From positions 285,803 through 349,802 of the forward strand of contig NZ_LMDK01000016.1 in the NCBI RefSeq assembly GCF_001425055.1: a DNA stretch of 64,000 nucleotides, given 5' to 3'. Shown here piece after piece: positions 1 through 8,537 of this stretch. Made by a program: the position numbers and the translations under genes. The stretch's first letter is position 1. Each line of letters opens with the position of its first letter. The notes under the pieces were generated by a model. The model was given only the letters and a program-made list of their open reading frames with translations, ran no database searches and had not been told where the DNA came from. Source of the DNA: Pelomonas sp. Root1237. Its GTDB lineage: Bacteria > Pseudomonadota > Gammaproteobacteria > Burkholderiales > Burkholderiaceae_C.

Positions 1-165
1 GGCCACCGCCGCGTCCACCACCTTGAGCATGACGGGCGTGATGTCCAGGCCGGTGCCGTCGCCTTCGATGTAGGGAATGATGGGCTGGTCGGGCACGTTC
101 AGCGTGAAGTCGGCGTTGACGGTGATCTTCTGGCCGCCTTCAGGCACCTTGATGTGTTGGGACAT
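1..165 (-). CDS. icd: Isocitrate dehydrogenase (NADP), N-terminal fragment
   Basis: Only the first 55 codons are inside the window; the gene continues past the left edge. The peptide starts [20 protein letters not shown] and reaches [10 protein letters not shown] at residues 30-39, the conserved N-terminal segment of the NADP-dependent isocitrate dehydrogenase that converts isocitrate to 2-oxoglutarate in the TCA cycle. The ATG at 165 is the natural start because the extra N-terminal residues before the [10 protein letters not shown] motif match the usual betaproteobacterial form. It is transcribed leftward, in the same direction as the hemN operon to its right, with a 63-bp gap. The catalytic residues lie outside the window, so activity cannot be judged here. 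Confidence 0.9.
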   Translation of the reverse strand, partial: MSQHIKVPEGGQKITVNADFTLNVPDQPIIPYIEGDGTGLDITPVMLKVVDAAVA

Positions 166-228
166 GACGTGTGGGCTCCGCGCAAGAGACGAGACTAGGA
201 AACGAAACCCGGCGAGTTTATGGCCGGC

Positions 229-849
229 TCAGCAGGCCAGCAGGAGCCGCTGCCACACGCCGTGCACCAGCCCCCACGCCGCCCCCGCGGCCAGCATGAG
301 CCCGGCCAGGCGCAGCGCCAGCACCTCACCACCCGCGCCCTGCTTGAGCAGCCGCGCCCGCCATAGCGGCGCGATGACGAGGCCCGGCGTGCTGGCCAGC
401 GCAAAGCCGGCCATTGCCGCAGCGCCGCTCACGGGCGAGCCTGACAGCCCGGCCAGCAGCAGCGCCGCATGCAGCAGCCCACAGGGCATGGCCACCCAGG
501 CGATGCCGGTAGCGAAGGCATGGCGCGGCTGAGGGCGCCAGCGCACGGCGCCCAGCCACGCCGGCACGCGGCCACGCACCAACAGCGTCAGGCCGAACAG
601 CAGCAGTGCCGCCTGCAGCAAGGCCCAGGCGGGCTGCAGCAGCGTCACGCTCTGCGAGACACGTGCGAGCGCCTGGGCGGACGCTGCCGCCACCGCGCCC
701 CCGGCGGCATAACCCAGCAGTCGGCCGGCCAGCAGCCGCACGGGCCGGTGCCCCGCGGCGAGGGCGCAAGGCGCACTGCACATGGCCGCGCAGTGCGGCA
801 TGCCTGCCAGCCCCATCAGCGTGGCGGACAGGACCAGGGCCGCATCCAT
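229..849 (-). CDS. TauE/SafE (DsbD-like) membrane protein, 206 aa
   Basis: A very hydrophobic protein of about six membrane segments. Residues 16-28 read GMPHCAAMCSAPC, the paired-cysteine motif of the UreH/DsbD-type transmembrane family, usually annotated as sulfite exporter TauE/SafE. Family members next to cbb3 oxidase genes are thought to help copper or thiol handling during oxidase assembly; that role is inferred from context. Its ATG overlaps the hemN stop (TGATG at 851-847), so the two are translationally coupled and share the FNR-type promoter upstream of hemN. The substrate cannot be told from the sequence. Confidence 0.8.
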   Translation of the reverse strand: MDAALVLSATLMGLAGMPHCAAMCSAPCALAAGHRPVRLLAGRLLGYAAGGAVAAASAQALARVSQSVTLLQPAWALLQAALLLFGLTLLVRGRVPAWLGAVRWRPQPRHAFATGIAWVAMPCGLLHAALLLAGLSGSPVSGAAAMAGFALASTPGLVIAPLWRARLLKQGAGGEVLALRLAGLMLAAGAAWGLVHGVWQRLLLAC

Positions 850-2243
850 CAGATGATCTTGGAGAAGCGCTCGCGGCTGGCGTCGGCCTGCAGGTAGCGG
901 TCAAAGACCGACGCGACGGCGCGCACGAAATACCAGCCCAGCGGCGTGACCTGCAAGGCGTCGGGTTGCCGCTCGACCAGGCCCTGGTCGGCCAGCCGGG
1001 ACAAGCGCTCCAGCTCCGGCGCGAAGTAGGTGGCAACGTCGACGAGATAGGACGCCGCGATGGACTCGAACTCCAGCCGGCCCTGGCACATCAGCGCCAT
1101 GATGACGGCGCGGCGCAACAGGTCGTCGCGGGTCAAAGCCAGGCCGCGCTGCACGGGCAGCTGGTGTTGGTTCAGCGCATCCTCATACTCGGCCAGGGTC
1201 TTGGCGTTCTGCGCATACGTTGCGCCGACGCGGCTGATGGCCGAAACGCCCAGGCCGATGAGATCGCAATCAGGCTGCGTCGAATAGCCCTGGAAGTTGC
1301 GGTGCAGCAGGCCCTGGCGCTTGGCCACGGCCAGCGGGTCGTCGGGCAGCGCGAAATGGTCCATGCCGATGTAGGCATAGCCCTCGCCCAGCAATGCGCT
1401 GATCGCGCCCGACAGCATGGCCAGCTTGTCACCCGCCGGCGGCAGCAACTCGGCGACGATGCGGCGCTGCGGCTTGAAGCGCTGCGGCAGGTGGGCATAG
1501 GCATACATCGCGATGCGGTCGGGCCGGAGCTCGGCGACCTGGGCGATGGTGCGCGCGAAGGACGCCGGCGTCTGCAGCGGCAGGCCATAGATCAGGTCGA
1601 CGCTGATGGAGGCGAAACCCAGCTCACGCGCCCCGCGCATCAGGGCCGCGACAGAGGCCAGCGGCTGCACGCGGTGCACGGCTTTCTGCACGGCCGGGTC
1701 GAAGTCCTGCACGCCGAAGGACAGGCGGTTGAACCCGAGCCGGCGCAGGTGCGCCAGGCGCGCCAAATCCACCGTGCGCGGGTCCACCTCGATGGACAAC
1801 TCGGCGCCGGGCAGCAGTTTGAAGCGCCGGCGCAACGCGTCCATCAGCACGCTCAGTTCAGTGTCCGACAAAAAGGTCGGCGAGCCACCGCCCAGATGCA
1901 GTTGCGAGACGGGCGCGTGGCCGCCCAGGGCCTCGGCCACCAGGTCCATCTCCAGGTTCAACGCGGCCAGATAGGGCTGGGCGCGCTCGTGGTGCTTGGT
2001 GATGATCTTGTTGCAGGCGCAGTAGTAGCAGAGCTGCTCACAGAACGGGATGTGCACATAGACCGACAGCGGCTGCGCCGCGCCGCGCTGTGCCAGGGCC
2101 TGCAGGTGCTGGGGTGCCTGGTAGGCCTCGACGAAGCGGTCGGCCGTCGGGTAGGAGGTGTAGCGCGGGCCGGCCACGTCGTGGCGCCTGATGTTGGCGT
2201 CAAGGAGGTCGGGGTCCAGCGGTCTTTCGGTCACAGCAGCCAT
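849..2243 (-). CDS. hemN: Oxygen-independent coproporphyrinogen III oxidase
   Basis: A 464-residue radical SAM enzyme that decarboxylates two propionates of coproporphyrinogen III to give protoporphyrinogen IX without oxygen, allowing heme synthesis under anoxia. The N-terminal HemN segment GPRYTSYPTA is present at residues 25-34, followed by the cluster motif with cysteines C68, C72, C75 and C77 (FCEQLCYYCAC), then LGGGSPT near 118-123 and the late IGMDHFALPDD block. Length matches HemN proper (457 in E. coli), not the HemW/ChuW relatives. The ATG at 2243 is chosen because homology begins there; the frame stays open further upstream only as antisense to fnr. An FNR-type box lies 35 bp upstream. 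Confidence 0.96.
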   Translation of the reverse strand: MAAVTERPLDPDLLDANIRRHDVAGPRYTSYPTADRFVEAYQAPQHLQALAQRGAAQPLSVYVHIPFCEQLCYYCACNKIITKHHERAQPYLAALNLEMDLVAEALGGHAPVSQLHLGGGSPTFLSDTELSVLMDALRRRFKLLPGAELSIEVDPRTVDLARLAHLRRLGFNRLSFGVQDFDPAVQKAVHRVQPLASVAALMRGARELGFASISVDLIYGLPLQTPASFARTIAQVAELRPDRIAMYAYAHLPQRFKPQRRIVAELLPPAGDKLAMLSGAISALLGEGYAYIGMDHFALPDDPLAVAKRQGLLHRNFQGYSTQPDCDLIGLGVSAISRVGATYAQNAKTLAEYEDALNQHQLPVQRGLALTRDDLLRRAVIMALMCQGRLEFESIAASYLVDVATYFAPELERLSRLADQGLVERQPDALQVTPLGWYFVRAVASVFDRYLQADASRERFSKII

Positions 2244-2277
2244 GCGGCAACTGTGCCGATACCGCGGCTCGCCGGCC

Positions 2278-2291
2278 TTGATCCAGGTCAA
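2278..2291. promoter_or_regulatory. FNR-type box between hemN and fnr
   Basis: TTGATCCAGGTCAA matches the FNR/ANR consensus TTGATNNNNATCAA at 9 of 10 defined positions. It lies in the 84-bp divergent gap between hemN and fnr, 35 bp from the hemN start and 37 bp from the fnr start. It could therefore activate hemN and autoregulate fnr. The match is seen directly; binding is inferred. Confidence 0.8.
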
Positions 2292-2327
2292 GCGCGCAGT
2301 GCCGGCCCGGTCCAAGAATGCCAACCC

Positions 2328-3065
2328 ATGAGTCTTCCCTGCCCCACCGCCGCGCTCGAGCCGCTCAAGGTCGCCTGCGCCAGCTGCAATCTGCGCGAGC
2401 TCTGCCTGCCTGTGGGCTTGCGGGCCGCCGACCTGACCCGCCTGGATGGCCTCGTCGCCATGCGACGCAGCGTGCCGCGCGGCGGGTATCTGTTTCGCAA
2501 CGGTGAGAGCTTTGAAGCGTTGTACGCCGTGCGCACCGGCTTCTTCAAGACCCGCGTCGGCAGCGAGGATGGCCGCGACCAGGTCACCGGCTTCCAGATG
2601 GCCGGTGAGCTGCTCGGCCTGGACGGCATCAGCAGCGACCGTCACCACTGCGACGCCGTCGCGCTGGAGGACTCGTCCGTCTGCGTCATCCACTATTCCC
2701 AGCTGGAGGAGCTGTCACGCGAATTCAGCGTGCTGCAGCACTCCTTTCACAAGATCATGAGCCGGGAGATCGTGCGCGACCACGGCGTCATGCTGCTGCT
2801 CGGCAATATGCGGGCCGAGGAGCGCCTGGCGGCCTTCCTGCTGAACCTGACCCAGCGCCTGCAGGCACGCGGCTTCTCGGCATCCAGCCTCGTGCTGCGC
2901 ATGACGCGCGAAGAGATCGGCAGCTACCTCGGCCTGAAACTGGAAACCGTCAGCCGCACCTTCTCCAAATTCCAGGAGGACGGGCTGCTGGAGGTCAAGC
3001 AGCGCCAGCTGCGCATCCTCGACCAGGCCGGGCTTCAGGTCTTGGTGAACAACAGCCGCTGCTGA
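2328..3065 (+). CDS. fnr: FNR-family oxygen-responsive transcription regulator
   Basis: A 245-residue CRP/FNR regulator. All four cysteines that ligate the oxygen-labile [4Fe-4S] cluster in E. coli FNR have counterparts: C17, C20 and C26 in ACASCNLRELC, and C119 in SSVCVI. The C-terminal helix-turn-helix carries the ETVSR recognition pattern that reads TTGAT half-sites. It is therefore a true oxygen sensor of the FNR/ANR type and not a DNR/NnrR-like protein lacking the cysteines. The start ATG at 2328 gives the standard short N-terminus. It stands beside hemN and near ccoNOQP, the classical FNR targets, and matching boxes occur at several promoters in this window. Confidence 0.95.
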   Translation: MSLPCPTAALEPLKVACASCNLRELCLPVGLRAADLTRLDGLVAMRRSVPRGGYLFRNGESFEALYAVRTGFFKTRVGSEDGRDQVTGFQMAGELLGLDGISSDRHHCDAVALEDSSVCVIHYSQLEELSREFSVLQHSFHKIMSREIVRDHGVMLLLGNMRAEERLAAFLLNLTQRLQARGFSASSLVLRMTREEIGSYLGLKLETVSRTFSKFQEDGLLEVKQRQLRILDQAGLQVLVNNSRC

Positions 3066-3074
3066 AGCCAGACG

Positions 3075-3104
3075 AAAAAAGGCCCTGCGGGGGCGCGCAG
3101 GGCC
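3075..3104 (-). terminator. Rho-independent terminator of the BON gene
   Basis: A GC stem (GGCCCTGCG / CGCAGGGCC, 3081-3104) is flanked on the left by six A residues. Read on the minus strand it is a hairpin followed by a U tract, just after the stop of the leftward BON-domain gene. It may also slow transcripts arriving from fnr, but the plus-strand side has no T run. Confidence 0.75.
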
Positions 3105-3125
3105 TCGAGATCGAGGAAACGGCGG

Positions 3126-3470
3126 TCAGCCGACCTTGATCTCGTTGCGCACTTCCTTCACGCCGGGCACGGCCTGAACCAGCTTGATGGCCTTCTGGGC
3201 CAGGTCGGCGCTGGGTGCCGCGCCCTTGAGCACGACCACGCCAGCAGCGCTGCTGCTCACGGTCAGCGGCAGGGCTGCCAGATCCTTGTCCTGCTGCAAT
3301 ACGGCCTGGGCCTGGCTGGCAATCGTCGTGTCGCCGGCGGTTTGCGCCTGAGCAACCTGTTCGGCCGGGGCCGGCGTCGCCGGTGCTTGGTCAGCGGCAA
3401 AGGTTGCAGTGGCACTACCAGCCATCAAGGCGGCAGACAGCAGTCGGGCGAAGGTGGATGTTTGTCGCAT
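3126..3470 (-). CDS. Periplasmic BON-domain protein
   Basis: A 114-residue protein with a signal peptide (residues 1 to about 25, ending TATFAA) and an Ala/Pro/Gln-rich linker. A single BON domain follows, with the pattern LPLTVSSSAAGVVVLKGAAP and PGVKEVRNEIKV at the end. BON domains (as in OsmY and Kbp) bind membranes or peptidoglycan-associated ligands and are often stress induced. A strong ribosome site (AGGAGA) precedes the ATG at 3470. It is monocistronic, with its own terminator downstream. No specific partner can be named. Confidence 0.85.
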   Translation of the reverse strand: MRQTSTFARLLSAALMAGSATATFAADQAPATPAPAEQVAQAQTAGDTTIASQAQAVLQQDKDLAALPLTVSSSAAGVVVLKGAAPSADLAQKAIKLVQAVPGVKEVRNEIKVG

Positions 3471-3669
3471 GCAGATCTCCTGAGGATGCGTGAATCGAAA
3501 GCGATACCGGGGGGCACCACGAACAGGTTCAGCGCAAGGCCCGTGCCAGTTTCAGATTTACTCAGCAGATCAATGACTTAGGACAAAACCCGGTGCGACG
3601 GGACCCTTCAGCAACCATCAGCACCGGCCATTTTGTCGCCGGGCGGCGACGCCGCATGGCGATGCCGGC

Positions 3670-5076
3670 CTAAGTGCTTGATTCATCTGACGGTTTTCTG
3701 TCGCCCGAATCCGACGCGGCAGCTAGGGGGTCGGCGCGAAAGAGCTGCGGATCCAGCCCGTGCTTCTGCATCAGGCGATAAAACTCGGTGCGGTTGCGGT
3801 CGGCCAGGCGCGCGGCCTCGGCCACATGGCCCGAGGTCAGCTTCAGCAATTGATTGAGGTAGTCGCGCTCGAAGCGCTGCTTGGCGTGCTGGTAGCTCAG
3901 CACCTCCAGCGACGGCGTCTGCAGCGCGCGCTGCACCTGGGTCAGCGACACCAGCGGCGCCATGGCCAGCACGCAGACCTGTTCGACGACGTTGTAGAGC
4001 TGGCGCGCATTACCCGGCCAGGGCGCAGTCACCAACGCCTCCAGCGCATCCGGCGCAAAACCCTTGACCGGCCGGCGGTGCCGCTCGGCCAAGGTCTGCA
4101 GGAAGTGCTGGGCCAGCAGTGCGATGTCCTCGCGCCGCTCCGACAGCGGGGGCAGGCGCAGTTGCACGACATTGAGCCGGTAATAGAGGTCGGGGCGGAA
4201 CTGACCCTCGGCCATGGCGAGCTCCAGGTCGCGGTGGGTGGCGGACAGCACACGCACGTCCACCGCCACCGCCTCGTTGCTGCCCACCGGCCGCACGACA
4301 CGCTCCTGCAGCACACGCAACAACTTCACCTGCAAGGCCAGCGGCATGTCGCCGATCTCGTCCAGAAAGACCGTGCCGCCCTGCGCCGCGGGGATCAGCC
4401 CCTGGCGCTGTGCCTGCGCGCCGGTGAAGGCGCCCTTCACATGGCCGAACAGCTCGGATTCCAGCAGCGCCTCGGGGATGGCGGCGCAGTTCACCGCGAT
4501 GAAGGGCTTCGCTGCGCGCGGGCTGGCGCGGTGGATGGCGCGCGCCAGCAGCTCCTTGCCGGTGCCGCTGTCGCCCGAGATCAGCACGCTCGCGTCGGTC
4601 GCCGCCACCAGCCGCGCCTCGGACAGCACCTCGGCCATGCGCGGGCTGCGGCTGATGATCTCGCTGCGCCACGCAGCATCGCCGTCCAGCGGCGCCGGCC
4701 CCGTCACGTTCACCCGCAGCGCCTGGTTGATCTTGTCCAGCAGCCCCTTGCCGTCGAAGGGCTTGGTCAGATAGGCATGGGCACCCCGCGTCGTGGCCTC
4801 GACCGCATCGGGGATGTTGCCGTGGGCGGTCAGCAGGATGACCGGCAGCGACGGGTGCCGGGCGCGCACCTCGTCGAACAGGGCCAGGCCGTCCAGCCCC
4901 GGCAGGCGCACATCGGTGATGACGAGGGACGGCAGCCGCACGGCGAGGTGGGCGAGCGCAGCTTCGGCGCTGGCCACGGCCTGCACGGCATGGCCGGCAG
5001 CGGTCAGCCGCATCGTCATCAGGCGCAGCAGGTCGGCGTCGTCGTCGACGAGGAGGATGGTGGCTTGCGTGGTCAT
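3670..5076 (-). CDS. glrR: Sigma-54-dependent response regulator, GlrR/QseF type
   Basis: A 468-residue NtrC-family activator. The receiver domain (about 5-120) has the acidic pocket DDD at 11-13, phosphoacceptor D55 in ITDVRLPG and K105 in LTKPF. The AAA+ domain has Walker A GDSGTGKE (168-175) and GAFTGA (215-220), the loop that contacts sigma-54. A Fis-type helix-turn-helix follows near 420-455. The ATG at 5076 is preferred over a GTG at 5100 because homology starts at TTQATILLVDDD and a GGGG ribosome site precedes it. It is the last gene of the three-gene operon with the kinase and lipoprotein upstream, the order of E. coli glrK-qseG-glrR. Expected targets are sigma-54 promoters of envelope genes; none is evident in this window. 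Confidence 0.93.
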   Translation of the reverse strand: MTTQATILLVDDDADLLRLMTMRLTAAGHAVQAVASAEAALAHLAVRLPSLVITDVRLPGLDGLALFDEVRARHPSLPVILLTAHGNIPDAVEATTRGAHAYLTKPFDGKGLLDKINQALRVNVTGPAPLDGDAAWRSEIISRSPRMAEVLSEARLVAATDASVLISGDSGTGKELLARAIHRASPRAAKPFIAVNCAAIPEALLESELFGHVKGAFTGAQAQRQGLIPAAQGGTVFLDEIGDMPLALQVKLLRVLQERVVRPVGSNEAVAVDVRVLSATHRDLELAMAEGQFRPDLYYRLNVVQLRLPPLSERREDIALLAQHFLQTLAERHRRPVKGFAPDALEALVTAPWPGNARQLYNVVEQVCVLAMAPLVSLTQVQRALQTPSLEVLSYQHAKQRFERDYLNQLLKLTSGHVAEAARLADRNRTEFYRLMQKHGLDPQLFRADPLAAASDSGDRKPSDESST

Positions 5077-5086
5077 TGCTGCCCCT

Positions 5087-5548
5087 TTATCGCGGAGCAC
5101 CGGGCTTGCCCGGCAGGGTCTGCTCGATGGCCTTGAGGGCCTCGAGCTTCTCGTTGAGCTGCTCGTTGCGGCGCTGGCTCTCGCGCAGTTGCTGGTTGAG
5201 CTTGTCGATGTTGTCCTGCAGCCGCCGCTGCTCGGCCAGGCGGGTGGCCATCAGCGCGGCCAGCGGCTTGATCGGTTCGGCCGACGCGTCGGTCGCATTG
5301 GCGATCAGGTCGATCTGCGCCGCAGCCTGGGCCTGGTCTGCGCTGCTGCGCCCCTGGCTCAGGGCCAGGGCCTTGCGCAGATCCTCGGCATAGCCGACCA
5401 GCGCCTTCAGATCGTCGACCTGCGGCGGTGGCGCGGGCAGCTCCGGGCAGACAGGCGCAGGGGGCGGCGGAGCCGGCACGGGCGCTGGCGGGGCCGTCTG
5501 GCAGGCGGCCAGCAGCAGCAATGAGCCAATCTCAAGCAGTCTTCGCAT
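5087..5548 (-). CDS. qseG: QseG-like outer membrane lipoprotein
   Basis: A 153-residue predicted lipoprotein. The signal peptide ends in the lipobox LLAAC with the lipidated cysteine at residue 16. A Pro/Ala-rich linker follows, then a helical half with strong coiled-coil character (about 95-140, rich in Q, E, R, N, L). It sits between the kinase and the regulator, overlapping the kinase 3' end by 17 bp and ending 10 bp before the regulator. This is the position of QseG/YfhG, a lipoprotein that binds and modulates QseE in enterobacteria. Sequence similarity to QseG cannot be measured here; the name rests on synteny, lipobox and coiled coil. Confidence 0.75.
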   Translation of the reverse strand: MRRLLEIGSLLLLAACQTAPPAPVPAPPPPAPVCPELPAPPPQVDDLKALVGYAEDLRKALALSQGRSSADQAQAAAQIDLIANATDASAEPIKPLAALMATRLAEQRRLQDNIDKLNQQLRESQRRNEQLNEKLEALKAIEQTLPGKPGAPR

Positions 5549-7037
5549 GGGGTATCTCAATCCGGAAATGGGCACCGCCATCGCTGGCCAGCAGCCGGCA
5601 GCTGCCGCCGTGGGCCTGCACGATCTCGCGCACGATGGACAAGCCGATGCCACTGCCGCGGCGCGCGCCGGGCGCCTGGTTGCGGCCTTGGTAGAAGGGG
5701 TCGAAGATGCGCTCGGCATCCTCGGCTGCCACGCCGGGACCGGCGTCGATGCAGTCGATGCAAAACTTGCGGTCGTCCTGTTCCAGGGTCAGCACGATGA
5801 CGCCCCCGGGCGGGCTGAAGCGCAGTGCGTTGGCCAGCAGATTGGCCAGCACGATGGCCAGCTTGGCGTCGTCGACAAGGGCGTTGCAGGCCGCGGCGTC
5901 AATGCGTACCTGCAGGCCCCGGGTCTGCCAGAGCAGGCGCTGTTCATCCACCACACGCGCCAGCAACGCCTTGAGGTCGGTCGCGCGGCGCTGCAGTTGC
6001 GCAGAGTTGGAGGCCAGCGTCTGGTAGCGCAGCAGGTCCTCGATCTGGCCCTGCAGGGCGGCGCTGTTGTCGCCGAGGATGCGCACGATCTCGGTCTGAT
6101 CCGGCGTCAGCGGGCCGGCAACGCCCTCGCGCAGCAGGGCCGCGCCTTCGCGGATGGAGGCCATCGGCGTTTTCAGCTCATGCGAGATGTGGCGCACGAA
6201 GCGCGTCTTGTCCGACTCCAGCGTGGCCAGGCGTTGGCGCAGCCACTCCAGCTGGCGCCCGAGCCGGCGCAGGTCGGCCGGGCCGCGCACCTCCACGGGC
6301 TCGTCGAAGCGGTTGTCGCCCAACCGGCCGATGGCCGCCTCGACATGGGCCAGAGGCCGCAGCAGCCAGTGTCCAAAGCCCAGCGCCAGCAGCACGGCCA
6401 GCGCGATGGCGCCCAGCACCAGGGCGCTGATGAGGCGCCGCTGCTGCTCCAGTTCGGCCAGCACCGCGTCGCTGCGGCGGTCCACGGCGCGCTGGCTCTG
6501 CTCGGTCAGGGTCTCGTTGAGGCCGTGCAGGCGCGCGAATACCGGTGTCAGCCGCCGCAGTGCCGTGGACCGAGTGCGGGTCGGGCCTGGGTTCTGCAGC
6601 ACCTCCCAGGCCGCTTCGGCCTGCCTGCCCCAGTCGGCGAACAGCTGCTTCGATGCCGGCTCGGTCAGCGTGCCGGCCAATGTCGCCTGCGTGGCCTTGG
6701 CGTCTGCCCAGGCGGCCTGGAAGCGTTCGCGCAGGCTGGCGTCGTCGAGCACCAGGAACTGCCGCGCACTGCGCTCCATGGCCACGGTGCGTTCGGACAG
6801 CCGCTGCACCTGGGCGCTCAGACTGGCGGCGTCCTGCGCGGCTTCGCGGCTCTGCAGGGCGACATGCTCGAGTGCGAACATGGCCTGGGCCGCCGCGCCG
6901 CCCAGCAGCGCCGTGATCAGCAAAAAGGCGGCCAGCAGGCACTGGTGGAAGGACAGCCCGCGCAGGCCACCGCCGCGCGGGCGTTGCCAGGTCGGTTCGG
7001 GTGCGGAGGAGGCAGCGGCCAGCGTGGCGGAGGACAT
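5532..7037 (-). CDS. glrK: Sensor histidine kinase, GlrK/QseE type
   Basis: A 501-residue membrane kinase. TM1 spans about 31-55, TM2 about 202-225, with a helical sensor region between them. A HAMP segment follows TM2, then the HisKA domain with phosphoacceptor H286 in ISHELKTP. The catalytic ATPase domain has the N box (NLLANALRFSPPGG) and two G boxes (GPGVAAEDAERIFDP, GSGIGLSIV). First gene of the operon with the QseG-like lipoprotein and the GlrR-like regulator, so the three form one envelope-sensing system. The N-terminal 25 residues are low-complexity and could be shorter if a later start is used. A 16-bp inverted repeat lies in the divergent promoter region upstream. Confidence 0.93.
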   Translation of the reverse strand: MSSATLAAASSAPEPTWQRPRGGGLRGLSFHQCLLAAFLLITALLGGAAAQAMFALEHVALQSREAAQDAASLSAQVQRLSERTVAMERSARQFLVLDDASLRERFQAAWADAKATQATLAGTLTEPASKQLFADWGRQAEAAWEVLQNPGPTRTRSTALRRLTPVFARLHGLNETLTEQSQRAVDRRSDAVLAELEQQRRLISALVLGAIALAVLLALGFGHWLLRPLAHVEAAIGRLGDNRFDEPVEVRGPADLRRLGRQLEWLRQRLATLESDKTRFVRHISHELKTPMASIREGAALLREGVAGPLTPDQTEIVRILGDNSAALQGQIEDLLRYQTLASNSAQLQRRATDLKALLARVVDEQRLLWQTRGLQVRIDAAACNALVDDAKLAIVLANLLANALRFSPPGGVIVLTLEQDDRKFCIDCIDAGPGVAAEDAERIFDPFYQGRNQAPGARRGSGIGLSIVREIVQAHGGSCRLLASDGGAHFRIEIPHAKTA

Positions 7038-7095
7038 CTTGGGCGCCGCATCCTAGGTGCGCAAACGGCACGTGATCGGACCTCGCCGGCTGGCT

Positions 7096-7111
7096 TTGCA
7101 TCACGATGCAA
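7096..7111. promoter_or_regulatory. Inverted repeat in the glrK/ndh divergent promoter
   Basis: TTGCATCACGATGCAA consists of perfect 7-bp arms around a 2-bp centre. It lies 59 bp before the kinase start and 68 bp before the NADH dehydrogenase start, where an operator would be expected. It does not fit the FNR consensus (TTGAT). I cannot assign a regulator. Confidence 0.55.
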
Positions 7112-7178
7112 CCAGCCTGCCGCCATTTGAAAAACAGCCATGCTGCGGCGCAACAAACCGAGCGTAGGATGGCTGTCC

Positions 7179-8537
7179 ATGCGTCCTCAAGTCCTGATCA
7201 TTGGCTGCGGCTTCGGCGGCCTGGAGGCGGCGCGCGCCCTGCGCACCACCGACGTCGACATCACCCTCGTCGACAAGACCAACCACCACCTCTTCCAGCC
7301 CCTGCTCTACCAGGTGGCCACGGCGGGCCTGTCGGCGCCGTCGATTGCGGCGCCCATCCGCCACCTCTTCCGCGGCCAGCGCAATGTGACGACGCTGATG
7401 GGCGAGATCGTCGCCATCGACGCCACCGCGCGAACCGCCACGCTGAAGGATGGCGCCACGCTGCGCTGGGACCACCTCATCGTCGCCGCTGGCGCCACGC
7501 ACAGCTATTTCGGCCGCGATGACTGGGCCGAGCACGCGCCGGGGCTGAAGACGCTGAGCGACGCCTTCGAGATTCGCCGCCGCGTGCTGCTGGCCTTCGA
7601 GGCCGCCGAACGTGAAGCAAATGGCGAGGACGATCCCGCCCAGCGCGCCGCCCTGCTGCAGTTCGTCGTTGTCGGCGGCGGGCCGACCGGGGTCGAACTG
7701 GCCGGCACCTTCGCCGAGATCGCCCGCCACACCCTGCCCGGTGAATTCCGCCGCATCGACCCACGACAGGCGCGCGTGCTGCTGGTGGAGGGCAGCCCGC
7801 GTGTGCTGCAGGCCATGCCCGAGAGCTTGAGCGAACGCGCCCGCGAGCAACTGGGCGCGCTCGGCGTGGACGTGCGCCTGAACGCCCGTGTGACCGGTAT
7901 CGACGCCGAGGGGCTGGACATCACGACGCCAACCGGCCCGGAGCGCCTGCACAGCCGCTGCGTCGTCTGGGCCGCCGGCGTGGCGGCCTCGCCCCTGGGC
8001 CGTGCGCTGGCCGATGCAACCGGCTGCACGCTGGACCGCGCCGGCCGTGTGGTCGTCGAGCCCGACCTGAGCGTGAAGGGCCAGGCCAACATCCAGGTCA
8101 TCGGCGACCTCGCCGCCGCGCAGAGCCACGCACCCGGCCAGCCTCCGAAGCCCGTGCCCGGCGTGTCACCCGGCGCCAAGCAGATGGGCCGGCACGCCGC
8201 CGCCAACATCCAGCGCCGGCTGCGCGGCGAGGCGACGCAGGCCTTTCGCTACCGCGACTACGGCAACCTCGCCACCATCGGCCGCCACAGCGCCGTCGTC
8301 GACCTGGGCACGCCGGCCGGGTCGCTGCGCTTCTCGGGCCTGCCCGCCTGGCTGTTCTGGCTGTTCGCCCACGTCTATTTCCTGATCGGCTTCCGCAACC
8401 GCTTCGTCGTGCTGGTGGACTGGGCCTGGGCCTACTGGACGCATGACCGCAACGCACGCGTGGTGGCAGGCGCCGGGCTCAGCGAGGCCAGCCCGGCGCG
8501 TGACGCCCAGGCTTGTCCTCGTCGCCGGGCAGGCTGA
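7179..8537 (+). CDS. ndh: Type II NADH dehydrogenase (non-proton-pumping)
   Basis: A 452-residue flavoprotein. Two Rossmann dinucleotide sites are visible: IIGCGFGG at 7-14 for FAD and VVVGGGPTGVELAG about 160 residues later for NADH. Other NDH-2 signatures are NHHLFQPLLYQVATAGLS and the WAAGV segment. The C-terminus has the hydrophobic/aromatic stretch (LPAWLFWLFAHVYFLIGF) that anchors NDH-2 to the inner membrane. It passes electrons from NADH to quinone without pumping protons. The ATG at 7179 is chosen because the protein then begins RPQVLIIGCG and an AGGA site lies 9 bp upstream. Its end overlaps the convergent 97-aa cco-locus gene by 59 bp. Confidence 0.93.
   Translation: MRPQVLIIGCGFGGLEAARALRTTDVDITLVDKTNHHLFQPLLYQVATAGLSAPSIAAPIRHLFRGQRNVTTLMGEIVAIDATARTATLKDGATLRWDHLIVAAGATHSYFGRDDWAEHAPGLKTLSDAFEIRRRVLLAFEAAEREANGEDDPAQRAALLQFVVVGGGPTGVELAGTFAEIARHTLPGEFRRIDPRQARVLLVEGSPRVLQAMPESLSERAREQLGALGVDVRLNARVTGIDAEGLDITTPTGPERLHSRCVVWAAGVAASPLGRALADATGCTLDRAGRVVVEPDLSVKGQANIQVIGDLAAAQSHAPGQPPKPVPGVSPGAKQMGRHAAANIQRRLRGEATQAFRYRDYGNLATIGRHSAVVDLGTPAGSLRFSGLPAWLFWLFAHVYFLIGFRNRFVVLVDWAWAYWTHDRNARVVAGAGLSEASPARDAQACPRRRAG

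Noticed and set aside
606-2200. Long open frame on the plus strand opposite hemN
   Set aside because: It is antisense to a clear HemN and has the Arg/Gln/Leu/His-rich composition of a GC-driven shadow frame; only its 3' end coincides with the real fnr frame.
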